This document shows, in pieces, positions 33,448 to 42,154 of a stretch of DNA of 64,000 nucleotides. Source of the DNA: Candidatus Binatia bacterium (GTDB lineage: Bacteria; Desulfobacterota; Binatia; Bin18); assembly GCA_022820725.1 (NCBI GenBank), contig JAJEFA010000007.1, forward strand, positions 157,215-221,214. The letters run 5' to 3'. How positions within the stretch are numbered: position 1 is the stretch's first letter; every line of letters begins with the position of its first letter. The notes under the pieces were generated by a model. That model did no database searches, was not told where the DNA came from, and saw only the letters and a program-made list of their open reading frames with translations. The translations under genes were made by a program, and so were the position numbers.

Positions 33448-33662
33448 GAGACCATTATGACTTCTCAAAAATGAAGGGACGGAAAAACCCGTACCTTAAG
33501 CACCTCAAGCAGCCAGTCACCATGCGACTGGACCGGGACACGATTGCCTACTTTAAGTCTCAGGCCGAGGAAGTAGGCATTCCATATCAGAGCCTCATTA
33601 ATTTATACCTGCGTGACTGCGCCATGAATGAACGCAAACTTCGCATGAAGTGGGCTCCGTAG
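33444..33662 (+). CDS. brnA: BrnA-type antitoxin
   Basis: A 72-residue antitoxin starting in an ATGA overlap with brnT. It carries VTMRLDRDTIAYFKSQAEEV then GIPYQSLINLYLRDCA, a ribbon-helix-helix domain. The short N-terminus (MRDHYDFSKMKGRKNPY) would contact the toxin; this is the compact CopG-like BrnA form. With BrnT it should repress the shared operator at 33137-33155. Confidence 0.88.
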   Translation: MRDHYDFSKMKGRKNPYLKHLKQPVTMRLDRDTIAYFKSQAEEVGIPYQSLINLYLRDCAMNERKLRMKWAP

Positions 33663-33740
33663 GTCTTCGCCTTTCTGACCTTGACTGCCCAAATGATATG
33701 TTAGGGCGTAGACCGTCGGTCGGGGGAGCGAGAGTGTACT

Positions 33741-34538
33741 TCACCGGCTCAACGCTCCACCGTTATTTTGAATCGTAAACCCGCCGTCAACAACCAGCGC
33801 GGCTCCGTTGATATATGACGCGGCCGGCAGGACGAGGCTCAGGGTTGCGTGGGCGACTTCTTCCGGATCGCCGTAACGCCTGAGCGGCACGCGCCGGCGG
33901 GCAAAGATGTCTTTTGCCTTGTCCGGGATGGCGGCGGTCAGGCCGGTATGGATCGCGCCCGGACAAATGCAGTTGACGGTGACACCCTGGGTAGCCAGTT
34001 CCACCGCCAGCGCCCTGGTGAGGCCCATAACGCCGTGCTTCGCCGCGGTATAGGGGCTGGCAAAGGCGCTGCCGCCGACCGCTTCAGTCGAAGCAATGTT
34101 GACAATTCGTCCGGCCCCGCTTTTCGTGAGATGCGGCAGGACGGCACGAATGAGACGCTGGTGGGCCGTCAGATTCACACTGAAACAGCGCTCCCAGACC
34201 TCTTCGTATCGGCTGCTCTGAATACGGGCGGAGGCATCGATCCCGGCATTATTGACCAGAATATCGAGCCCGCCGAAATGTTCGACGATCCGGGTCAGCG
34301 TCGGTTCGATCTCCGCAGCGTTGGCGAGGTCCAGGGTCCAACCCGTGGCCGTACCACCGGCTTGGGTAATCTCCTCGACGACTCGCGCAACACCTTCCGC
34401 ATTTCTGTCCAGAACGGCAACCTGCGCCTCTTCATCGGCAAAGAGGTGGGCGGTTGCCCGTCCCATGCCGCTGGCGGCCCCAGTCACCAGCGCAATTTTT
34501 CCTTTGATTGAGCGACTCAGCTTGCTCAGGCGTGGCAT
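33741..34538 (-). CDS. Short-chain dehydrogenase/reductase (SDR)
   Basis: A 265-residue SDR with TGAASGMG (19-26), an acidic D44 after the second strand (NAD+ preference), NNAG (96-99), and S150, Y163 and K167 (YTAAK). It ends NGAALVVDGGFT. A short basic N-terminal extension (MPRLSKLSRSIKG) precedes the fold. The gene is monocistronic, with brnTA converging on one side and the cyclase-family gene diverging on the other. It is probably a 3-oxoacyl or hydroxysteroid-type reductase; the substrate is not known. Confidence 0.91.
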   Translation of the reverse strand: MPRLSKLSRSIKGKIALVTGAASGMGRATAHLFADEEAQVAVLDRNAEGVARVVEEITQAGGTATGWTLDLANAAEIEPTLTRIVEHFGGLDILVNNAGIDASARIQSSRYEEVWERCFSVNLTAHQRLIRAVLPHLTKSGAGRIVNIASTEAVGGSAFASPYTAAKHGVMGLTRALAVELATQGVTVNCICPGAIHTGLTAAIPDKAKDIFARRRVPLRRYGDPEEVAHATLSLVLPAASYINGAALVVDGGFTIQNNGGALSR

Positions 34539-34700
34539 GTTTTGTGGCTCCTTTTTTTCTCGTATCCGTCCCGTCCATACTTACCTGTGGCCGGGCCGGT
34601 ACAAAAGACTCTAGCGGTGTCGGATCTTGTCGCACGCGTTCCTCTTTTGTCTTGCTCTTCGGTCTCATCCCGAGTACACATGCCAGCGAGGAGGGGAGCA

Positions 34701-35702
34701 ATGAAATATCGAGCCATGGCATTGCCGGTGAGTATATTCCTGGTAACCGTTCTCATGCTGAGCCGTCCAAGCGTCGCTCAGACAACGGACCCCCTCCCCC
34801 AACTCACGGCAGCGACGCTAGAGCAGTGGATGTCCAGCCTCTCAAATTGGGGACGCTGGGGAGAGGACGATGAACTCGGCACGCTCAATCTGATTACCCC
34901 CGAGAAACGGCGGCAGGCCGCCACGCTGGTGACCGAGGGCGTCTCGGTTTCTCTGGCCTTCGACCTGGCGAAAGAGGCCAGCACCAATAATGAGTTTCCG
35001 CTTGAGCATAGCCTCCTGGTGCATGATGATGACGGCAATGTCTTTGCTGAGGATATCTATACGATCCGGTATCATGGTTTTGCCCATTCGCATGTGGATG
35101 CGCTGTGTCATATTTTCCATCAGGGCAAGATGTATAATGGCTTCCCGCGTTCGGCGGTCAAACCCTCGGGCTCGGAGCAGCTCGGCGTACAGACCATGCA
35201 CCAGGGCATCTTCACCCGCGGGATTCTGGTGGATGTTCCCTGGTTAAAGGAGGTGCCCTATCTCGAACCGGGCACCGCAGTCCGTGTCGAAGACCTGGAG
35301 GCCTGGGAGCAAAAGACCGGCATACGCATCGCGAGTGGCGATGTGCTGCTGGTCCGCACCGGCCTGCATAAACGACGTCAGGAGATCGGCTCCTGGGATT
35401 TCACCCAGCGGGCTTCTGGTTTGCACACTGCGGTCGTGCCCTGGCTTAAGGCGCGCGACGTAGCAACGGTCGGTTCCGACGGCACGAATGAAGTCTTCCC
35501 GTCCGGGATCGAGGGGATGCCGTTTCCAATTCACCGACTGACCGTGGTCGCCCTGGGCATGCCGCTGTTGGATAACCTGAACCTCGAAGACCTGGCCCGC
35601 GAAGCGCGGGCGCGCCAGCGCTGGACCTTCCTCTTTGTGGCTGCGCCCTTGCGGGTCCCTGGCGGAACGGGCTCGCCGCTCAACCCGCTGGCCGTGTTTT
35701 AA
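34701..35702 (+). CDS. Secreted cyclase family (PF04199) metal hydrolase
   Basis: A 333-residue protein of the cyclase/kynurenine formamidase-like family. An N-terminal signal peptide (MKYRAMALPVSIFLVTVLML ending SVAQ) predicts export to the periplasm. The metal-binding motif is HSHVDALCHIF near residue 132, and RTGLHKR and GSDGTNEVFPSG lie further on. The family hydrolyses amide or ester bonds in small cyclic or formylated molecules, such as isatin and N-formylkynurenine. The frame is open upstream of 34701, but the ATG there has GAGGAGGGGAGCA before it and starts the signal peptide. Confidence 0.86.
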   Translation: MKYRAMALPVSIFLVTVLMLSRPSVAQTTDPLPQLTAATLEQWMSSLSNWGRWGEDDELGTLNLITPEKRRQAATLVTEGVSVSLAFDLAKEASTNNEFPLEHSLLVHDDDGNVFAEDIYTIRYHGFAHSHVDALCHIFHQGKMYNGFPRSAVKPSGSEQLGVQTMHQGIFTRGILVDVPWLKEVPYLEPGTAVRVEDLEAWEQKTGIRIASGDVLLVRTGLHKRRQEIGSWDFTQRASGLHTAVVPWLKARDVATVGSDGTNEVFPSGIEGMPFPIHRLTVVALGMPLLDNLNLEDLAREARARQRWTFLFVAAPLRVPGGTGSPLNPLAVF

Positions 35703-35744
35703 GGTGATGAGACTTTAGGATGAGACTTTAGGCAGAGGTCCGTT

Positions 35745-36365
35745 GTGTTGAGCGTTGAAGTAATACGAAACGCCCTGGCCGCCCGTCAGTCCACGCCCGG
35801 TCGTCTCAATGCCGATCGCAGTTGTGCCGCGGTGGCCATGATACTCGCCGGACCGGAGGAGAGTCCCGAGCTGTGCCTGATCCGGCGAGCCGAAAAATCG
35901 GGCGACCCCTGGTCAAGTCATATGGCCCTTCCGGGTGGACGCTTTTCCCCTGAGGATGCCGACCTTCATGTTACAGCCGAGCGTGAAACGCACGAAGAAG
36001 TGGGTCTGCACCTGGACCCGGCCCACCGTCTGGGGTCGCTCGCCCCACTCTCCATCTGGCTGAGCGGACGGGAACAGCCCCTAATCCTGTTTCCTGCGGT
36101 CTATTATCTGGGACCGGCCATCCCGACACTGACGCTGAATCATGAGGTCGCCGAGGCATACTGGATGCCGCTGGCGCATCCCTGGGAGGCCGGGAACGCT
36201 ACCCACCTCAAGCTGTCTGCGGACGGCAAGACGCTGTACTATCCGGCGATTCGTTTTCAGGACCAAGTGATCTGGGGTATCACCTTACGCGTCCTGACCC
36301 TGTTCTCCGATGTGCTGGGCCGCCCCTTGCCGCATTTGGAGGAAATTCCGGGACTCGGGCACTAG
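35745..36365 (+). CDS. Nudix hydrolase, CoA pyrophosphatase-like
   Basis: A 206-residue Nudix enzyme. The Nudix box is GGRFSPEDADLHVTAERE then THEEVGL, preceded by LIRRAEKSGDPWSSHMALPG, which matches the NUDT7/YeaB CoA-pyrophosphatase branch. Such enzymes hydrolyse CoA or acyl-CoA to phosphopantetheine and 3',5'-ADP. The start is a GTG after GCAGAGGTCC. It is followed after 26 bases by the second DMFase beta-like gene on the same strand; the cyclase-family gene precedes it by 42 bases, so all three could be one transcript. Confidence 0.87.
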   Translation: MLSVEVIRNALAARQSTPGRLNADRSCAAVAMILAGPEESPELCLIRRAEKSGDPWSSHMALPGGRFSPEDADLHVTAERETHEEVGLHLDPAHRLGSLAPLSIWLSGREQPLILFPAVYYLGPAIPTLTLNHEVAEAYWMPLAHPWEAGNATHLKLSADGKTLYYPAIRFQDQVIWGITLRVLTLFSDVLGRPLPHLEEIPGLGH

Positions 36366-36391
36366 CCCGTCCATGTAAAAGGAGGGAAGCA

Positions 36392-38623
36392 ATGGAGATT
36401 GTTGGTTATGCCGATCAGTTCAGTGTCGCGCCGGGGGAAACGATCCGATTTCATGTGAGCTGTACGCAGCCCAGCTATCAGGCGGACATCGTGCGTTTGA
36501 TCCATGGTGACCCCAACCCAAAGGGTCCGGGCTTCAAAGAGGAACTCGTTGCAACGCCGGTCAGCGGTGAGTATCCGGGCCGTCGCCAGGATCTCCACAC
36601 CGGCTCACACATTATCGTGCCTGATACACCACTGTTGGGTCTGCACGACGGCTTCACCCTGCACGCCTGGATATATCCCACAACCCCACAAAAAGGCGTA
36701 CAGGGCGTTCTCACCAAGTGGTCCGAGACGGAAGGCGGCTATGGTCTGGTGATCGACGAGGGTGGTGTCTTGGCCGTGTGGCTGACTGACCCGGCGGGAC
36801 GTACGGAGCAGGTACGGATCAATACCCCGCTCCGCTCCGTGGACTGGTATTTTGTGGCGGCCACGTTTGACGCCCACAGCGGCCAGATCGCCGTGTATCA
36901 AGAGCCGTTGCGCACGTGGCCACAGGACCAGACCAGGGCGACCGCAACGGCCACGACCCAGCTCCAGTCCACTCCCACGACTGAGGTCGATTGCGTGATG
37001 GCCGGCCTGTGGCAAACGGGTGATGACGGCGAGTCCCGCGTTGGTCAACATTTTAACGGCAAGATCGACCGCCCGGGGGTGTTCCGGCGAGCCCTGAGTC
37101 GGGACGAGTTGCTCTCGCTCCAGCGCGGAGCCTCGCCGCTGGCCTTTGGCGACGATCTCGTCGCATCCTGGGATTTTTCGGCCGAGGTTGCCTCCGACAC
37201 CATCATCGACACCTCGCCCCACGGTTTGCACGGTCGAGCAATCAACATGCCCGCCCGGGCCATGACCGGTTATAACTGGAGCGGTGCGGAGACGGACTTC
37301 CGCAATACCCCGCACGAGTACGGTGCGATTCATTTTCATGACGACGACCTTGAGGACGCCGGCTGGCAGGTCGATTTTAGCTGGACATTGCCGGCCGAGT
37401 GTCGAAGTGGGGTGTATGCCGCGCGCCTGCGGACTGAGGGCGGCGAAGACCACATCCCGTTTTTTATCCGTCCGCCACAGGGCCGGGCCACCGCGGACAT
37501 TGCCTTCCTGGCGCCGACCAACAGTTATCTGGCCTACGCCAACGAGCAACTCACCACCCTCCCGCCGGCACTGTTTCCCAATCGCAAGCAGGGCGAGCTG
37601 GCGCCGGACGACCACTACATCAGAGAGAACCGTTTGCTGAGCCTGTACGACAGTCATACCGACGGCAGCGGGGTGTGTTATTCCAGCCGGCTGCGGCCCA
37701 TCATCAATATGCGCCCGCGCTACCACATGCGGGCGCTCAACTGCCCGCACCAGTTGCCCGCCGACCTGCACCTGATCGACTGGCTCGAAGCCAAGGGCCA
37801 CGCCTATGACGTGATTACCGACGAAGACCTGCACGCCGAGGGTCTGGACCTGCTCGCCCCGTACAAGGTCATCATCACCGGCAGCCATCCCGAGTACTGG
37901 TCCGGGCCGATGCTGGACGCTTTGGAAACCTATCTGCACACCGGTGGGCGGCTGATGTATCTGGGCGGCAACGGTTTTTACTGGATCACCTCGTTTGCTC
38001 CCGGCCGTCCCCACGTAGTTGAGGTTCGGCGCCGGGTCGGCACCCGGAGCTGGCATGCCAGGCCCGGCGAATACCACCACAGCACCACCGGCGAACCCGG
38101 CGGCTTATGGCGGGACCGGGGCAGAACACCTCAGCGCCTGGTCGGTGTCGGCTTCACCACCCAGGGCTTTGATAACAGCGCGCCATACGAGCGTAAGTCC
38201 GACAGCTTCGACCCTCGTGCGGCGTTTATTTTTGAGGGGATTGGAGACGAAGAAGCCATTGGCGACTTTGAGTCCCTGGTCCTCAACTACGGAGCGGCCG
38301 GTTTTGAGCTGGACCGGGCCGAACGTTCCCTGGGGACCCCCGCCCACGCCCTGGTGTTAGCCTCCTCTTCCGGCCATTCGGACTCCTATCAGCACGTGAT
38401 TGAAGAGGTCTTGCTGAGCGACTCGCAACAGGGCGGCACCGTCAATCCCAAGGTCCGGGCCGACATGGTGTATTTTGAATATCCCCAGGGCGGCGCGGTT
38501 TTTTCGGCCAGCTCGATCGCCTGGGACGGAGCCTTATCTCACAACCAGTACGAGAACACCGTCTCGCGTATTACCGACAACGTCCTGCGCCGCTTCGCCG
38601 CCGAGGGACCGCTGAGCGAGTGA
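36392..38623 (+). CDS. N,N-dimethylformamidase beta subunit-like protein (paralog 2)
   Basis: A 743-residue paralog of the protein at 4056-6230, with the same domain order. The N-terminal GYADQFSVAPGETIRFHV and GPGFKEELV parallel the other copy. A clear LamG domain spans roughly 75-240 (GFTLHAWIYPTTPQKG; WYFVAATFD). The DMFase catalytic domain follows, with ITGSHPEYW (H499, E501), LMYLGGNGFYW and GGLWRDRGRTP. LamG-type domains may bind carbohydrate or aid assembly. It has no small-subunit gene beside it. An AAAGGAGGGAAGC ribosome site precedes the ATG. The substrate is likely an N-alkylated amide, but this is not shown. Confidence 0.83.
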   Translation: MEIVGYADQFSVAPGETIRFHVSCTQPSYQADIVRLIHGDPNPKGPGFKEELVATPVSGEYPGRRQDLHTGSHIIVPDTPLLGLHDGFTLHAWIYPTTPQKGVQGVLTKWSETEGGYGLVIDEGGVLAVWLTDPAGRTEQVRINTPLRSVDWYFVAATFDAHSGQIAVYQEPLRTWPQDQTRATATATTQLQSTPTTEVDCVMAGLWQTGDDGESRVGQHFNGKIDRPGVFRRALSRDELLSLQRGASPLAFGDDLVASWDFSAEVASDTIIDTSPHGLHGRAINMPARAMTGYNWSGAETDFRNTPHEYGAIHFHDDDLEDAGWQVDFSWTLPAECRSGVYAARLRTEGGEDHIPFFIRPPQGRATADIAFLAPTNSYLAYANEQLTTLPPALFPNRKQGELAPDDHYIRENRLLSLYDSHTDGSGVCYSSRLRPIINMRPRYHMRALNCPHQLPADLHLIDWLEAKGHAYDVITDEDLHAEGLDLLAPYKVIITGSHPEYWSGPMLDALETYLHTGGRLMYLGGNGFYWITSFAPGRPHVVEVRRRVGTRSWHARPGEYHHSTTGEPGGLWRDRGRTPQRLVGVGFTTQGFDNSAPYERKSDSFDPRAAFIFEGIGDEEAIGDFESLVLNYGAAGFELDRAERSLGTPAHALVLASSSGHSDSYQHVIEEVLLSDSQQGGTVNPKVRADMVYFEYPQGGAVFSASSIAWDGALSHNQYENTVSRITDNVLRRFAAEGPLSE

Positions 38624-38716
38624 GGCGGGTGGGGGGATATGGCTGATGAAGTATAAAAAAATGGTATCTTAGGGGTCATCGGTAGCCGCACCGCTAGGCA
38701 GAAAGGAGTCACTGTC

Positions 38717-40081
38717 TTGTTAGAGAAGATTACACTCAGGGATTTTCGCTGCTTCCACCAAGAGCAGACCGCTCGCTTAGCGCCGCTGACGCTGCTCGTC
38801 GGGGAGAATAGCGCGGGAAAAACCTCCTTTATGGCCCTGATTCGGGCACTCTGGGATGCGGCTTATTTTTCTGATCCTCCTGATTTCAAGGAAGAGCCTT
38901 ACGACTTGGGAAGTTTTGGCGAAATTGCTCACCACCGGGGTGCAGGCGGTCAGGCCGATACCTTCACCGCAGGATTTGACGTGATTCCGAAAGGCAACAC
39001 GAATGGCCCGCACCGCTTCGAGTTCACTTTCGGCAAGAAGGGAGCCGCCCCGGTCCTGGTACGGAGAAAACTCAGCCACGGGAAGACGTGGGTCAAAGAA
39101 AATTTGGAAGAAGGCTCACCCTGGCACGTGCGCTTTGGAACACAAAGAGGCGCTTGGCAACGGAATGACAAGCCTTCCCGCGGTCCCCTGTTTGGTCCTC
39201 CGAGCGGCCTCTCTTTTTTCGGGGAGAGCTTAAAAGAAGCAAATAAGGAGATTACGCCATTAAATGGCTCTCCGCCACTTACCGAGACGGACTGGCAAGC
39301 GCTCCAACCGTTTTTCGATTATTTGTACAGGAGAGGTCCAATCTCGTTTGGAGAAAAAATACCGCTTGAAAAAGTGCGGCCCTTTGCCAGCGCTCCTGTC
39401 CGTTCCCATCCACGTCGAACATATGATCCCTTCCCTCCGATAGAAGACCCCGAAGGCGATTATATTCCAATGTATCTTTCCGGTATGTACTTCGAGGACA
39501 AGGAGAAGTGGACAGTTCTCAAGAAGCGACTCGAAAACTTTGGGCAGGCGGCGGGGCTCTTCAACGAAATCTCAATCAAGTCTTTCGGCAAAAGGGAGGG
39601 AGATCCATTTCAACTCCAGGTCAGGAGATTCGGAAAGAAACGAAAGGGGCCTTGGCGGAACCTGATTGATGTGGGCTATGGGGTCAGTCAGGTGCTCCCG
39701 GTGATCACCGAGTTGCTCCGCCCTGATACTTGGAACCCTTTCTCTGATCTGTCTATCTTCTTGCTCCAGCAGCCGGAAGTGCATCTGCACCCCAGCGCCC
39801 AAGCTGCTCTGGGAAGCTTATTCTGCCAGCTTGCCGGACCTGAGCGCCAGCTTGTGGTTGAAACTCACAGCGACCATCTCCTTGACCGGGTACGCATGGA
39901 TGTTCGCGACGATAAGGTGTCGCTGAAACCAGACGATGTTTCCGTGTTGTTCTTTGAACGTGGCGAATTGGATGTACACATTCATTCGCTCAGACTGGAC
40001 GACCTAGGAAATGTCCTGGACGCCCCGCCGAGCTATCGCCAGTTTTTTATGGAGGAATCACGGCGGTCTCTCGGGCTCTAA
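38717..40081 (+). CDS. AAA family ATPase, OLD/AAA_15-like
   Basis: A 454-residue ABC-class ATPase starting at TTG after AAAGGAGTCACTG. MLEKITLRDFRCF is the usual opening of OLD/RecF-like proteins. Walker A is GENSAGKT (29-36). The signature region is VGYGVSQVLPV, Walker B is FLLQQPEVHLHP, and the switch is VETHSDHLLDR. There is no TOPRIM nuclease domain, so nuclease action would have to come from a partner. Three bases after its stop begins a PIN-like gene, giving a tightly coupled pair. ATPase plus nuclease pairs of this kind are typical of phage defence. The base composition is lower in GC than the flanking genes, supporting transfer. Confidence 0.85.
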   Translation: MLEKITLRDFRCFHQEQTARLAPLTLLVGENSAGKTSFMALIRALWDAAYFSDPPDFKEEPYDLGSFGEIAHHRGAGGQADTFTAGFDVIPKGNTNGPHRFEFTFGKKGAAPVLVRRKLSHGKTWVKENLEEGSPWHVRFGTQRGAWQRNDKPSRGPLFGPPSGLSFFGESLKEANKEITPLNGSPPLTETDWQALQPFFDYLYRRGPISFGEKIPLEKVRPFASAPVRSHPRRTYDPFPPIEDPEGDYIPMYLSGMYFEDKEKWTVLKKRLENFGQAAGLFNEISIKSFGKREGDPFQLQVRRFGKKRKGPWRNLIDVGYGVSQVLPVITELLRPDTWNPFSDLSIFLLQQPEVHLHPSAQAALGSLFCQLAGPERQLVVETHSDHLLDRVRMDVRDDKVSLKPDDVSVLFFERGELDVHIHSLRLDDLGNVLDAPPSYRQFFMEESRRSLGL

Positions 40082-40084
40082 GCA

Positions 40085-40546
40085 ATGTGTGCCATTCTTG
40101 ATGCAAATGTCGTCGCGGAAGTGTTCGGCCCCAGCGGGCGTTCGGAGGCTGGAGTGGGATTCTTTGAGTGGATCAATACAGGAAAGGGCCGCTTGGTGGC
40201 CGGCGGCGATCTCTTTGAAGAACTGTGTAAAATCCAAAAATTCCAGGACTGGTGGAAAACGGCGCTTCTTGCTGGAAGGGCTAGAAGGATGGACGATGGG
40301 GAAGTTGGCGACAGGACGAAAGAGCTGAAGAGGCAGGACTTATGCCAGTCGAATGATGAACATGTTGTGGCCTTAGCTCAAATCAGCGAAGCCCGATTGT
40401 TGTATTCCAACGATCAAGCCCTGCAGAAGGATTTCAAGAACACGAGCCTGATTGCTGACCCGCCGGGAAGAGTCTACTCGACAAAACAGAACAAGAAGTT
40501 CGGGAAGACGCACAAGTCGCTTCTTCGGAGGAATGTGTGTCGCTAA
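40085..40546 (+). CDS. PIN-like nuclease domain protein, partner of ATPase
   Basis: A 153-residue protein whose ends match a PIN domain: MCAILDANVVAEVFG supplies D6, DLFEEL supplies E45/E46, QSNDEHVVALAQISEARLL supplies D91, and YSNDQALQKDF supplies D110. The middle helices are diverged and the C-terminus is very basic (KQNKKFGKTHKSLLRRN), fitting nucleic acid binding. It is separated from the ATPase stop by three bases. The ATPase may trigger or hold back this RNase or DNase. It is not a standard VapC, which would have an antitoxin partner. Confidence 0.65.
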   Translation: MCAILDANVVAEVFGPSGRSEAGVGFFEWINTGKGRLVAGGDLFEELCKIQKFQDWWKTALLAGRARRMDDGEVGDRTKELKRQDLCQSNDEHVVALAQISEARLLYSNDQALQKDFKNTSLIADPPGRVYSTKQNKKFGKTHKSLLRRNVCR

Positions 40547-40879
40547 TTAACACTCGGGCTTGGAACGACATGTTTGGCACCTTTCGGAGGCATAAGCCAT
40601 TTTTCTTTTGGTCTTTTCTCATTCCAAGCGGCAAGAGGAAAGCATCACCATGGAATCTCTGTTTTGGTTTCCCATCCGTGCCTCCTTACTGTGAGTCTGC
40701 GTGGCTCCACACCCCACTGCGGCAGAAGACGTTGATTAAAGTGATAAGCCAAGTTCAGCACCTCGACTCAAGAAAGTTCCTCCTGAAAAGCCTGCTTACT
40801 TATATACCAAAGCCCTTGGAGCTTTCCTTCAAGTTATGGTCAAGTTCTCCGTTAGTCATATCCCTACGTCATCCCATTA
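40547..40879. other. Gap with no supported gene
   Basis: This 333-base AT-richer interval separates the PIN-like gene from the convergent membrane protein gene. An open frame crosses it (40537-40893, GTG start), but its translation is rich in Ser, Phe, Trp and Pro, has no recognisable motif and overlaps both real genes. No strong terminator hairpin was seen. Confidence 0.5.
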
Positions 40880-41713
40880 CTACCGTAGCTTAGGAATATG
40901 TAAGTCATTCAGCATTCGACAGTCTTTGAAGTCGAAGCTATCGGCTGACCTTAGAGAATAATATGATGTGTGTGAGCCGTCATCTGTGGACCATGTGGAA
41001 GTTCCACCCACTTCGCCGCTAGACCGTATTTTGAACGATCTGGCAAGGTCAGGAATCCATCGCAGAGTACGAACCTCATACTCACTTTTCTTATATACGC
41101 CGTCTTCGCATAAGTGGTCATACACCTGGTACAAGGCATAATCACGCTCGGCTGCTTTGATATGATTCAGCAGAACTGTATCCTTAAACATCTGAACGTA
41201 TTCTCTAATTCTTTGTACCTCCTCTGAGGTTATAGGAGCCTCGTAGCCAAACCTATCGAATGCATCGTTGGCCGCAGCCTTGAGAGCGCACCAAACACGA
41301 ATATCTCTGTATCTCTTTTCGATTACATCTGTGTCTCCAATGTACCCAAAAGCGTCTTCATACAGAACAAAACTGGCCTTTTCGATTATGTCGAAGTCAC
41401 GGCACGAAAAATGGGCTCCGCTCATACCTTCAAGCTGCTGGAGAACCACTGTTTTTGAGGCTTTCTGAATCTCCTGCACCTCGTCAAGAATCTTCTCGTT
41501 AAGCGCAACGAACCGATCAGGATCACGACGGATCAGTTCATTGGACAGCTCACGACAAAGAATATCTAGGCAGAAGGCCTGGTCATAGGACCAACCCCGC
41601 CGTAGCTCGTCTACTGCCTGATTGAATACATGCTCATGCTTTGAATTGAGCTTTCTGCGCACCAAAAATCCGACTATAATCCCGCCAACGATGAAGCCTA
41701 TGAGAAACCACAT
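40880..41713 (-). CDS. Single-pass membrane protein, unknown
   Basis: A 277-residue protein. MWFLIGFIVGGIIVGFLVR is one N-terminal transmembrane helix, with the rest probably cytosolic and rich in charged helices (LDEVQEIQKASKTVVLQQLE; EEVQRIREYVQMFKD). A basic RRKLNSKH follows the helix. The C-terminus is Ser/Thr/Gly rich (SSGEVGGTSTWSTDDG). No enzyme motif is seen. The ATG at 41713 follows GGAGGAGGCCCCG and is preferred to an upstream in-frame one. Codon and base use is clearly AT-richer than the metabolic genes, so it belongs with the transferred segment holding the ATPase/PIN pair. Confidence 0.72.
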   Translation of the reverse strand: MWFLIGFIVGGIIVGFLVRRKLNSKHEHVFNQAVDELRRGWSYDQAFCLDILCRELSNELIRRDPDRFVALNEKILDEVQEIQKASKTVVLQQLEGMSGAHFSCRDFDIIEKASFVLYEDAFGYIGDTDVIEKRYRDIRVWCALKAAANDAFDRFGYEAPITSEEVQRIREYVQMFKDTVLLNHIKAAERDYALYQVYDHLCEDGVYKKSEYEVRTLRWIPDLARSFKIRSSGEVGGTSTWSTDDGSHTSYYSLRSADSFDFKDCRMLNDLHIPKLR

Positions 41714-41869
41714 CGGGGCCTCCTCCTTTTCTTCTTCCGTCCCCAAACATCTTCTTGTCAGCCCGCCGAAATATCGCCTCGGCCAGTTTCTTGAGACTGG
41801 TCAGCATCGGGCGGTTTTTGCCCGGTCTGCACGACGTACCAGGCGTTTTTAGCTGCTTAGGAATAATCC

Positions 41870-42154
41870 TCAGTCTCGTTTGGCTTTGCTCGACAGCTTC
41901 GAGATATCAACCGACACGAGTGCCCAGGTTCCGACTCTGAATTCCTTGCCAGCGCGGTGGACTTCCAATGGTGCTTGCTCGGGAATCGTTTCCCCGTCCA
42001 TCAGCAGTCCTTCAAGATGACAAGTAATGGCTTCGTGCGCCGAATCAATGGCATCGTCCAGGGTATTGCCGGCCGAAAAACAGCCGGGCAGATCAGGTAC
42101 GGTGACCCCGTAGCCGCTATTACGGTCTTTATGGATGACGATTGGAAAACGCAT
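41870..42154 (-). CDS. hicB: HicB-family antitoxin, toxin HicA not found
   Basis: A 94-residue HicB protein: RFPIVIHKDRNSGYGVTVPD then LPGCFSAGNTLDDAIDSAHE is the partially degraded RNase H fold of HicB antitoxins. The C-terminal part (VHRAGKEFRVGTWALVSVDI) replaces the more usual DNA-binding tail. HicA would be a ~60-residue gene immediately up- or downstream; neither flank encodes one. The start is the ATG at 42154 after GGGAGAATCGCTA, not the upstream in-frame one. It may regulate other targets or be a relic. Confidence 0.85.
   Translation of the reverse strand: MRFPIVIHKDRNSGYGVTVPDLPGCFSAGNTLDDAIDSAHEAITCHLEGLLMDGETIPEQAPLEVHRAGKEFRVGTWALVSVDISKLSSKAKRD

Noticed and set aside
36605..38080. 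491-codon minus-strand frame inside the second DMFase-like gene
   Set aside because: Shadow; the plus strand carries the LamG and DMFase motifs.
40537..40893. 118-codon frame after the PIN-like gene
   Set aside because: It overlaps genes at both ends, has low-complexity composition and no recognisable domain.
41747..41869. Possible HicA toxin downstream of HicB
   Set aside because: No frame shows the HicA 'GSH' motif or a start with ribosome site.
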